From NCBI GenBank assembly GCA_937906355.1, contig CALCWF010000029.1, positions 1-6,590 on the forward strand: a DNA stretch of 6,590 bases. Reading direction: 5' to 3'. This DNA comes from an uncultured Rickettsiales bacterium (GTDB taxonomy: Bacteria; Pseudomonadota; Alphaproteobacteria; Rickettsiales; Deianiraeaceae). Shown here piece after piece: positions 1 to 5,688 of this stretch; positions within the stretch are counted from its first letter, which is position 1; each line of letters opens with the position of its first letter. The translations under genes were made by a program, and so were the position numbers. The notes under the pieces were generated by a model. The model was not told the origin of the DNA and searched no databases. It saw only the letters and a program-made list of their open reading frames with translations.

Positions 1-334
1 TGTATTTCGTATAGCAAGAGGAAGAAAAAACTTCAAAGATAGACGTGAAAGAGAGAAAGAAAGACTGACAGAAATCATTCGTCGTAAAATAAAAGATAAA
101 CACGAAGAGAGAGCAAATGGTGCGTATGGTGGTGTTCAAGTACGGGCTCCAAAACCATTTGTGTTTGAACACGATGGATACGTTGTCAAAGTATACGATG
201 ACGGTAAGGTCAATATTTATACATCTAAGGCTAAGAAGATTAGTGAATCGATGCTCGATAAGATTGATTTTGACAATCTTGAAAAGATAGTTGCCAAAGA
301 AATCAAAAAAGTCACTTCAAAAAAGACGGCGTAA
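1..334 (+). CDS. Unrecognised basic protein, C-terminal 110 residues (5' end outside window)
   Basis: An open frame runs from the window edge (first complete codon at base 2) to TAA at 332-334, giving 110 residues. I do not recognise the family. Residues 1-39 are very rich in Arg, Lys and Glu (RREREKERL, RRKIKDKHEER) and look like a charged helix or nucleic-acid-binding segment. A Gly-rich turn (ANGAYGGVQV) follows. Residues 50-75 alternate hydrophobic and polar residues (FVFEHDGYVVKVYDDGKVNI), as in beta strands joined by tight D-G turns. The C-terminal ~30 residues are amphipathic and end in a Lys-rich tail (KKVTSKKTA). The regular coding pattern right up to the stop and the 37-bp gap to the next same-strand gene support a real gene, possibly in one transcript with it. 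A ribosome- or RNA-associated role would fit the charge, but that is a guess. Confidence 0.72.
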   Translation, partial: VFRIARGRKNFKDRREREKERLTEIIRRKIKDKHEERANGAYGGVQVRAPKPFVFEHDGYVVKVYDDGKVNIYTSKAKKISESMLDKIDFDNLEKIVAKEIKKVTSKKTA

Positions 335-371
335 GACATAAATCAATCGGCAAAAAACAGAATAGCAATAT

Positions 372-941
372 ATGAATTCTAAGTTGAGAATTTTCTTTGA
401 GTTTCGTGTTCCGATTATATCATATATTTTAATATTCATTACGATCTTTGTGCTTTTCTTGTGTGGTGTAAATTACACATCGCTACACACGAAGTCCTCT
501 CAAATTGGCACGTTGCTACTACTCGGCGGTTTTGGTATTCGTGTATTAGCATCTCTAACGACTAAATATTTTGGGAAGATCAAAATTACCGGAATATATG
601 CGGTTTGTCGTCATCCAATGTTGCTAGGACAAGCAATATCTGTGATTGGTTTAAATTGTATTGTATGCAATCAGTATTTTTTCATCATTTCGACAATAAT
701 TTTCATATGTAATGATTTTATAGCAACAACTAAATATGATAAAATTCTTGCACATCATTATCGTGATGCATGGAAAATTTATAGTTCACAGACAAATTTT
801 ATTTTACCATTCACGAGTCATATTCAAGACACAACGAGATCAAGCATTAGTGTCGCTGAACTTAAAAATAGCAGAAACCTTCCAATTTTCATTGTAATAT
901 ATCTAATTCTCATAGAAATTGCGACACTTAGCAATATGTAA
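372..941 (+). CDS. Isoprenylcysteine carboxyl methyltransferase (ICMT)/phospholipid methyltransferase-like membrane protein
   Basis: A 189-residue polytopic inner-membrane protein. Hydrophobic segments lie at about residues 14-34, 44-62, 86-98, 102-116 and 170-187. The key motif is GIYAVCRHPMLLG (residues 74-86, R80-H81-P82), matching the G.Y...RHP.YLG cofactor motif of ICMT-type and PEMT-type methyltransferases. A later KYDKILAHHYRDAWKIY...FILP stretch (121-146) fits the family's EE..L...FG..Y..Y......P block, with Asp123 where Glu is usual. Such enzymes move a methyl group from S-adenosylmethionine to a lipid, prenyl-cysteine or small thiol at the membrane; the substrate cannot be read here. 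The family core normally ends soon after that block, so the ~40-residue tail with an extra membrane segment is unusual. The ATG at 372 has no clear Shine-Dalgarno sequence, but it is the first in-frame ATG of the frame. Family assignment is fairly confident, substrate unknown. Confidence 0.7.
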   Translation: MNSKLRIFFEFRVPIISYILIFITIFVLFLCGVNYTSLHTKSSQIGTLLLLGGFGIRVLASLTTKYFGKIKITGIYAVCRHPMLLGQAISVIGLNCIVCNQYFFIISTIIFICNDFIATTKYDKILAHHYRDAWKIYSSQTNFILPFTSHIQDTTRSSISVAELKNSRNLPIFIVIYLILIEIATLSNM

Positions 942-950
942 ATTCGTGTA

Positions 951-976
951 TTGTATTATCGGATTGTTTGTATTAT
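951..976 (+). repeat. Direct repeat of TTGTATTAT (951-959, 968-976) upstream of the Maf gene
   Basis: Two exact 9-bp copies spaced 17 bp apart fill most of the 44-bp gap between the methyltransferase gene and the Maf gene. Each copy contains TATTAT, which resembles a sigma-70 -10 element, but neither has a convincing -35 hexamer at the right distance. The repeat may be an operator, a weak promoter or chance in AT-rich DNA. Confidence 0.35.
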
Positions 977-985
977 TGAAAGTTT

Positions 986-2113
986 ATGATTACTAGACAG
1001 GGCATGTCTCAACGTAGAAAGAGTGAGTATTTTAGAAACACCCCATTTTATCGCGATCTATCACAGCAGATAGACAAGCACACGACAATGATAACGAGTT
1101 TGCGACATAAACTTGAAGAAATAAAACAACTCAAAAATCTCGATTTAGAAAAGATAGATAATTTAAAAGAGAAGCCATCACACTTGTCGCAAAGAAAGAA
1201 GGAAAGAACAACAAAAGCAAAACACGAACAAATGGCGATAAGAAAACAAATTGCTTTATTAAAACAAGAGATTAAAACAATTCGAGCACGACGTACAAAA
1301 AAATACACAGAATATGTTCGTAGAGGGCAGTATAATCGATATATTGACACAACAAAGGGTGAATGTAAAAATAAGGAAGAATTTTTAAAAAAATACAATC
1401 TCCCTAATGTTCCGTCCATAATTAACAGCAAATTACAACAACTAACACAAGAGGCAACTAACACATTTGACAGTGTTTTACCGCGAACAACTAATAAAAT
1501 TAGTAAAAAAATCATTCTAGCCTCTGGCTCTAAAAAGAGACTGGAATTGTTAAAAAAAATGTTAATAAAACCGGATTACGTTATAACAACAGACGTTCCG
1601 GAGCCACTTATAAAGAAAGAAAAACCGAGAGACATGTCTGTTCGTATTGCTAAGGCGAAGGCAGATAAAGCACTCGAAATAGTGCTGTCTAATAAAAAAA
1701 TAACTAAAAATTCTATTATAATAGTTGCTGACACTGTACAATGTAGAGGCAATTTAATACTTGATAAAGCAAAAACGGACGACGATGTAAGAAAATATAT
1801 AAACACAATAAACGGACGCAATACAAGGGTTTACACGACTATTTGCATAATCGACGTTGCAACAAATAAACGTTCCATCAAGACATACGAAACAAGAATG
1901 AAGATAAAATATATGCAAAAAGATGAAATTGAGTTCTATATCGCAACAAAACACGGTATAGGAAAGGCTGGTGGTTTTTCGATAAGTGATTTTGCCGGCT
2001 GTTTTGTAGAAAAAATAGTTGGATCATATACCGCTGTCGTCGGACTACCAACTGTTTATGTTTACAACGTTCTACGTAGTTTTGGATACAAATTTCAAAT
2101 TCCAAACAAGTAA
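986..2113 (+). CDS. maf: Maf-family nucleoside triphosphate pyrophosphatase with a coiled-coil-like N-terminal extension
   Basis: 375 residues in two parts. Residues ~174-375 are a complete Maf domain: LASGSKKRLELL (178-189), a KA helix with K225, ADTV with the expected metal/catalytic Asp249, K261 in ILDKA, GRNTRVYT (277-284), GKAGGF (326-331) and GSYTAVVGLP (346-355). Maf proteins hydrolyse non-canonical or excess nucleoside triphosphates to monophosphate and pyrophosphate, and some influence septum formation. Several usually conserved positions differ: SPRR is SKKR, gKP is DKA, the His of GRxH is Thr, and YxIQG is FSISD, so activity may be altered. Residues 1-172 have no counterpart in ordinary ~200-residue Maf proteins. 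They are Lys/Arg/Gln-rich with heptad-like hydrophobics (about 25-60 and 82-108), probably a coiled coil. No ATG, GTG or TTG in frame lies just before the Maf domain, so the extension appears to be translated. The ATG at 986 follows GAAAG at 978-982; ATG 1004 is an alternative. Confidence 0.88.
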   Translation: MITRQGMSQRRKSEYFRNTPFYRDLSQQIDKHTTMITSLRHKLEEIKQLKNLDLEKIDNLKEKPSHLSQRKKERTTKAKHEQMAIRKQIALLKQEIKTIRARRTKKYTEYVRRGQYNRYIDTTKGECKNKEEFLKKYNLPNVPSIINSKLQQLTQEATNTFDSVLPRTTNKISKKIILASGSKKRLELLKKMLIKPDYVITTDVPEPLIKKEKPRDMSVRIAKAKADKALEIVLSNKKITKNSIIIVADTVQCRGNLILDKAKTDDDVRKYINTINGRNTRVYTTICIIDVATNKRSIKTYETRMKIKYMQKDEIEFYIATKHGIGKAGGFSISDFAGCFVEKIVGSYTAVVGLPTVYVYNVLRSFGYKFQIPNK

Positions 2114-2152
2114 TGGTCGATAACAAAACTCCTAGTACACTGTTGTTTTAAG

Positions 2153-2199
2153 ACGTTGATATATATGTAATATATTAATAATATATACAAATCAAACGT
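2153..2199. terminator. AT-rich hairpin in the convergent maf/fabD gap, possible two-way terminator
   Basis: Outer arms ACGTTGAT (2153-2160) and ATCAAACGT (2191-2199) can pair with one bulge, and inner arms TATATAT (2160-2166) and ATATATA (2181-2187) extend the stem over a loop that is itself the palindrome TAATATATTA. It lies between the 3' ends of two converging genes and overlaps the last codons of fabD. On the + strand the right arm is followed closely by TTTTT (2203-2207). Stability is low because the stem is almost all A/T, so the role rests mainly on position. Confidence 0.35.
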
Positions 2200-3163
2200 T
2201 CAATTTTTCAAACAACGTTTTAACGTCTTCTGTTGTTTCTATGTTTATAACCTTCACATCAGAAGATATGCGTTTTACCAATCCAGAGAGAACGTTCTTA
2301 GCGCCAATTTCTACAAACGTATCAAAACCACTAGAAATTGCCTTTTGTATACTTTTTACCCATAAAACTGGAGCCGTTATCTGGTACTGTAAATTGTGTC
2401 TTATCACGTCTTTGTCTGTTTCGAAGATAGATGAATAATTTTGCAAAATTGGATACTTTACTTGCTTGAAAACTAACTTGTCTAGTTTTTCAAACATCTT
2501 GTCTTGTGCTGTTTGCATTAGAGGACTATGAAAAGCACCACTAACAGCGAGAGGTATCAATCTTTTTGCTTTATCTTTCATTTGTTCTTTGAATTTTTCT
2601 ATATCATCTAAGTAGCCACTAACAACCGTTTGTGCCAAAGAGTTGCTATTTGCGATCACCAAACATTTTGGTTTTATCAAGTCTATATTTTTTTGAATCG
2701 TTTCATCGTCGCTACCTATAACAGCTAACATACCGGTATCGCTACCAGCACAACTAAACATCGTCTTACCACGCTCAAAAAGAACATTCGCCGTCTCATC
2801 AAGGGTCAAGCTACCGGCAACACAAAGGGCAGAATATTCTCCCAGCGAGTGTCCGGCTACCCCTTGAATATTTAGTGTATCAAGCTTCGATCCGTGTTGT
2901 TCTTTTATAGCCAAAAAAACAACTAAAGAAACAGTCATCAACGCCGGTTGCGTGTTATAACTTTTTTTTAAATCATCTTCTGTTCCATTAAAAATCAGAT
3001 CGGAAAACTTATTGTAATTTTTGTTATACTCGGTATTTTTGGTCTTCAAAACTTCATCGACCCGGTCGAAAACTTTTTTTGCGTATGAAAAGTTGTCATA
3101 AACATCTTTTCCCATTCCAACATACTGAGACCCTTGTCCCGGAAACATTAATAACGTTTTCAT
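2192..3163 (-). CDS. fabD: Malonyl-CoA:acyl carrier protein transacylase
   Basis: Transfers malonyl from CoA to acyl carrier protein, supplying the extender unit for type II fatty acid synthesis in the cytosol. From the ATG at 3163 it has 323 residues; E. coli FabD has about 310. Visible landmarks in order: FPGQGSQ (7-13, oxyanion-hole Gln), NTQPAL (70-75), the nucleophile elbow GHSLGEYSA with Ser106, the conserved Arg131 in ERGKTM, QTVVSG, GAFHSP with catalytic His212, and a C-terminal VEIGAKNVLSGLVKR block. All catalytic residues are present. A short Asn/Lys-rich insertion (about 40-52) explains the extra length. I chose ATG 3163 because KTLLMFPGQGSQ then starts as in homologues; a GTG two codons upstream (3167-3169) would add only two residues. 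The gene stands alone, without fabG, acpP or fabF beside it, and converges on maf. Confidence 0.95.
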   Translation of the reverse strand: MKTLLMFPGQGSQYVGMGKDVYDNFSYAKKVFDRVDEVLKTKNTEYNKNYNKFSDLIFNGTEDDLKKSYNTQPALMTVSLVVFLAIKEQHGSKLDTLNIQGVAGHSLGEYSALCVAGSLTLDETANVLFERGKTMFSCAGSDTGMLAVIGSDDETIQKNIDLIKPKCLVIANSNSLAQTVVSGYLDDIEKFKEQMKDKAKRLIPLAVSGAFHSPLMQTAQDKMFEKLDKLVFKQVKYPILQNYSSIFETDKDVIRHNLQYQITAPVLWVKSIQKAISSGFDTFVEIGAKNVLSGLVKRISSDVKVINIETTEDVKTLFEKLNV

Positions 3164-3185
3164 AAACACTGCTTAAAACTCACAA

Positions 3186-3194
3186 TTATCCACA
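3186..3194 (+). promoter_or_regulatory. Consensus DnaA box TTATCCACA overlapping a -10-like element upstream of fabD
   Basis: TTATCCACA matches the high-affinity E. coli-type DnaA box at all nine positions. On the opposite strand the same bases contribute GATAAT (3190-3185), a good -10 hexamer about 20 nt before the fabD ATG at 3163, though no clear -35 sits 16-18 bp upstream. DnaA bound here could block or tune fabD transcription. Only one exact box is visible and there is no strand switch of genes here, so a full replication origin is not supported. A rough chance estimate for one such match in a window this AT-rich is below 0.1. Confidence 0.4.
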
Positions 3195-3279
3195 AACTAC
3201 CAACATAAGCATTTATAAAAATAAACAAATAGTTGCTATAATCGTTCAAAATTGACTCATTCTCTTGTTTTTCTTTTGT

Positions 3280-3305
3280 AATATTAACATTTCGCAATAT
3301 TAACA
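3280..3305. repeat. Direct repeat AATATTAACA x2 in the ftsH-fabD spacer
   Basis: Exact 10-bp copies lie at 3280-3289 and 3296-3305, 16 bp apart, separated by TTTCGC. A spacing of 1.5 helical turns puts the copies on opposite faces of the helix, so a protein-binding role is possible but unsupported. Chance is plausible given the base composition. Confidence 0.35.
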
Positions 3306-3392
3306 CATCGTATAAACAAAACTTAAAATTGTTTACCGTTAACGACAAGTGATTTAAATTAAAACAAACGGCTAAAATAGCACTATAAATTG

Positions 3393-3417
3393 AAAACGTA
3401 TATTTATACGTTTTTTT
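3393..3417 (+). terminator. Perfect AT-rich hairpin followed by a T-run (weak terminator-like)
   Basis: Arms AAAACGTAT (3393-3401) and ATACGTTTT (3406-3414) pair perfectly around a 4-nt loop, and T continues to 3417 on the + strand. No + strand gene ends here, so it may instead act as a second barrier to - strand reading from ftsH, although on that strand the T-run lies within the stem. Low stem stability limits confidence. Confidence 0.3.
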
Positions 3418-3468
3418 AAAACTTTCAACGAAAATGGGTTTTTATAATAAGAGAAAAAAACAATCAAT

Positions 3469-3494
3469 AAAAAAACACAATTAATCTGTGTTTT
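3469..3494 (-). terminator. Intrinsic terminator built over the ftsH stop codon
   Basis: Read on the - strand, AAAACACA (3494-3487), a 7-nt loop GATTAAT and TGTGTTTT (3479-3472) form an 8-bp stem whose 3' arm runs into seven T (3475-3469). The last ftsH codons and the TAA stop (3483-3481) lie inside the hairpin. The position at the gene end and the U-tract match a Rho-independent terminator; the A/T-rich stem makes it weak. Confidence 0.5.
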
Positions 3495-5439
3495 GTTTTT
3501 TATCGTTAACCACTCCTCCAAGACCTGTTTTTCTTCTTGTTTTTGTATTGTTTTGATTGTTGTTTACGTTGTTGTTTTTGTTTAAATCTTCACCTCGAAA
3601 CAGTGCTTGTATCTCGTCTCCGGTTAGAGTCTCATATTCAAGCAGAGCGTTAGCCACTTTTTCCAAATCAGATCGTTTGTCGTGAAGTATCTGAGACGCT
3701 GTTTTGTATGCGTCGTCTACAAGTTTTTTAACCTCTTCATCTATTAGCTTCAACGTATCTTGCGACAAGTCGGCACTAACCGACTTACCGCTTGTTATAT
3801 ATCCGTTTTCTTCTTGTGAATAATTAATTCTTCCAACTTTATCACTCAGCCCCCATTTTACGACCATATTTCTAGCAAGTTTTGTGCACTGCTGTATATC
3901 ACTCGAAGCACCACTTGTAACTTTATTATATCCAAAAATCATTTCCTCTGCAACCCGACCACCCATGCAAATAGCCATATTAGCTAACATCTGTTCTCGC
4001 GTCTCCGAGAATCTATCTTCACTCGGTAGTCTCATAACCAAACCCAAAGCACGTCCTCTTGGAATAATTGTTGCTTTATGAATTGGATCACTCGCTGGTT
4101 GATTTAAAGACACAATCGCATGTCCACCTTCGTGATACGCTGTGAGCCTTTTTTCCTCCTCTTTCATTACAACGTTTTTTCTCTCGGAACCCATCATAAC
4201 TTTATCCTTTGCGTCTTCAAAATCTTGCATTATTACTATCTTACGACCTCTGCGCGCGGCCAATAAGGCCGATTCGTTAACTATGTTCGCTAAGTCCGCA
4301 CCTGAGAATCCGGGCGTTCCACGTGCTATAACGCTTAAATCTACATCTGGTGCTGTTTTAACTTTTTTACTGTGAACTCCTAAAATTGCTTCACGACCTT
4401 TTATATCCGGTAGATTAACAATAATTTGCCTATCAAAACGTCCTGGTCTTAAAAGAGCAGAATCCAACACATCCGGTCTGTTTGTTGCCGCGATTACTAT
4501 TATACCCGATCTTTCTTGAAATCCGTCCATTTCCACAAGAAGCTGATTTAACGTTTGTTCTCTTTCGTCGTTTCCCCCCCCGATACTGTTTGCTCGACTA
4601 CGACCAACAGCATCTATTTCATCTATAAAAACTATACAAGGAGATTGTTTTTTTGCTTGTGCAAACATATCACGAACACGACTTGCTCCGACACCAACAA
4701 ACATCTCAACAAAATCTGAACCAGATATAAAAAAGAAAGGAACCCTTGCCTCACATGCTATTGCCTTTGCTAACAAGGTTTTACCTGTTCCCGGTTGCCC
4801 GACTAATAAACATCCTCGTGGAATTTTTCCTCCTATATCATAATATTTTGTTGGATTACGTAAAAAATCAACCAACTCAACAACATCTTCTTTTGCTTCA
4901 TCTATACCGGCAACGTCTTTAAATTTTACATTTAATTCATTTGGCATTAATGCTTTTGCTTTACTTTTTCCAAATGAAAACGGATTTCCAAACATTCCAA
5001 AGACATCTGTCTCTCTGTTTTTTTTCTTTTTTTTTCGCATTAAAAATATAGGTAAAAAAAACCACAAAGTTATTAATAACATCGGTAACCACGAAAGTAG
5101 TCCAAAAAACAAACCAATTAATCTGTCTAACAATGTTTTTTGACCGTCTATCGATAAAAAATCATACGATACCCCTTCTTGGGTTAATAAATCTATTATT
5201 CTTCCTATGTAAATTTCTGGAAAAAACGTTTTAAATTTTACACCGTCTTTTGTTTCACCTATAACAGCGTTTGTTAGAATGTTTGTTTTTTCTATTTGTT
5301 TCGATTTAGTTAAATTAATAAAATCTGATAAGGTTATAATACTACTATTGTTTTTTGTGTTTTTCACAAAACTAAAAAAAATAAATACTAATATTAATAT
5401 TAATGTTAGTATGTTGTTTTTATTTTTCTTTAACTTCAT
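3481..5439 (-). CDS. ftsH: Membrane-anchored ATP-dependent zinc metalloprotease FtsH
   Basis: Hexameric inner-membrane AAA+ protease that extracts and degrades damaged membrane proteins and short-lived cytosolic regulators. 652 residues, a normal length. Order of parts: membrane segment 1 (about 10-25), periplasmic domain (26-106), membrane segment 2 (about 107-134), Lys-rich linker (RKKKKKNR), AAA domain with Walker A GQPGTGKT (214-221), pore loop FVG (247-249), Walker B IVFIDE (269-274), SRH with arginine fingers R334 and R337, then the peptidase domain with HEGGH (436-440) and third zinc ligand Asp514 in GASSD. All catalytic residues are intact. Gln215 replaces the usual Pro of GPPGTGKT, and HEGGH replaces the commoner HEAGH; both still fit the general motifs. 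The tail (620-652) is Asn/Lys-rich low complexity. The ATG at 5439 has no strong ribosome site. The gene is divergent from the ABC exporter gene and followed by its own terminator. Confidence 0.98.
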   Translation of the reverse strand: MKLKKNKNNILTLILILVFIFFSFVKNTKNNSSIITLSDFINLTKSKQIEKTNILTNAVIGETKDGVKFKTFFPEIYIGRIIDLLTQEGVSYDFLSIDGQKTLLDRLIGLFFGLLSWLPMLLITLWFFLPIFLMRKKKKKNRETDVFGMFGNPFSFGKSKAKALMPNELNVKFKDVAGIDEAKEDVVELVDFLRNPTKYYDIGGKIPRGCLLVGQPGTGKTLLAKAIACEARVPFFFISGSDFVEMFVGVGASRVRDMFAQAKKQSPCIVFIDEIDAVGRSRANSIGGGNDEREQTLNQLLVEMDGFQERSGIIVIAATNRPDVLDSALLRPGRFDRQIIVNLPDIKGREAILGVHSKKVKTAPDVDLSVIARGTPGFSGADLANIVNESALLAARRGRKIVIMQDFEDAKDKVMMGSERKNVVMKEEEKRLTAYHEGGHAIVSLNQPASDPIHKATIIPRGRALGLVMRLPSEDRFSETREQMLANMAICMGGRVAEEMIFGYNKVTSGASSDIQQCTKLARNMVVKWGLSDKVGRINYSQEENGYITSGKSVSADLSQDTLKLIDEEVKKLVDDAYKTASQILHDKRSDLEKVANALLEYETLTGDEIQALFRGEDLNKNNNVNNNQNNTKTRRKTGLGGVVNDKKQNTD

Positions 5440-5688
5440 TTATATTCTATCTGTTTTTGTTATAAGATAATTTTATTTACACCTAAATATGTGATGATTA
5501 AAATAATTAATAACAAATTTAATTTAATTAAAAAATATCAATAATTTAATATATGTTGATTTTGTTTGTTTTGTTGTATTTTTACTTTTTATTCCTGTAA
5601 ACACTTTAATAGTTTATTTTTAAGATTTTAAAGTTTTCAACAATTTGATTTTTAAAATTACTATTTATATAAACAAAATTATATTTAT
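5440..5688. promoter_or_regulatory. Divergent promoter region between ftsH and the ABC exporter gene
   Basis: 249 bp at about 13% G+C by hand count, with no credible gene. Because both flanking genes are transcribed outwards, promoters for both must lie here. On the ftsH side there are TTGTTA-like and CATATT-like hexamers but nothing decisive, and I see no alphaproteobacterial RpoH-type heat-shock promoter (CTTGAA/CCCCAT-like), although ftsH is often heat-induced in other bacteria. Confidence 0.6.
5645..5673 (+). promoter_or_regulatory. Candidate sigma-70 promoter of the ABC exporter gene
   Basis: TTGATT (5645-5650) and TATAAA (5668-5673) are separated by exactly 17 bp. Each differs from its consensus hexamer (TTGACA, TATAAT) at one or two positions. 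Transcription would start near 5680, leaving a leader of only about 8-10 nt before the ATG at 5689, which agrees with the lack of a Shine-Dalgarno sequence. In DNA this AT-rich such matches arise easily. Confidence 0.35.

Larger units (their letters stand above)
3164..3480. other. Non-coding spacer between ftsH and fabD
   Basis: 317 bp without a convincing gene. It contains a perfect DnaA-box 9-mer close to the fabD start, a 10-bp direct repeat, a perfect-arm AT-rich hairpin near 3393-3414 and the end of the ftsH terminator. The fabD promoter must lie here unless fabD is read through from ftsH. A 62-codon open frame on the - strand (3160-3348) exists, but it starts with TTG, has no internal Met and resembles nothing I know. 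I see no tRNA cloverleaf or recognised small RNA. Confidence 0.6.

Noticed and set aside
1048..1515. 155-codon - strand open frame opposite the Maf extension
   Set aside because: It is rich in Cys, Phe, Leu and Ser, as expected for the complement of a Lys/Arg/Gln-rich gene, and the + strand frame ends in a genuine Maf domain.
3260..3290. Possible tRNA T-arm (GTTCAAAAT near 3244) in the spacer
   Set aside because: No flanking 5-bp stem, no acceptor stem and no anticodon arm could be drawn.
3160..3348. 62-codon - strand open frame whose TGA overlaps the fabD ATG (ATGA), suggesting translational coupling
   Set aside because: It needs a TTG start, has no Met inside, no ribosome site, no recognisable motif, and the composition of a spacer. 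The ATGA overlap alone is easily chance.
3164..3480. Chromosomal replication origin in the ftsH-fabD spacer
   Set aside because: Only one exact DnaA box, no CtrA-type TTAA-N7-TTAA site, no array of boxes and no divergence of genes at this point.
4514..4545. Second DnaA-box-like 9-mer ATTTCCACA inside ftsH
   Set aside because: It mismatches the relaxed consensus at the first base and lies in conserved coding sequence (VEMDGF), which explains it fully.
5553..5600. Fifteen-codon hydrophobic open frame (MLILFVLLYFYFLFL) as a possible leader peptide or toxin before the ABC gene
   Set aside because: Composition follows directly from T-rich DNA; there is no ribosome site, no following attenuator hairpin, and no known homologue.
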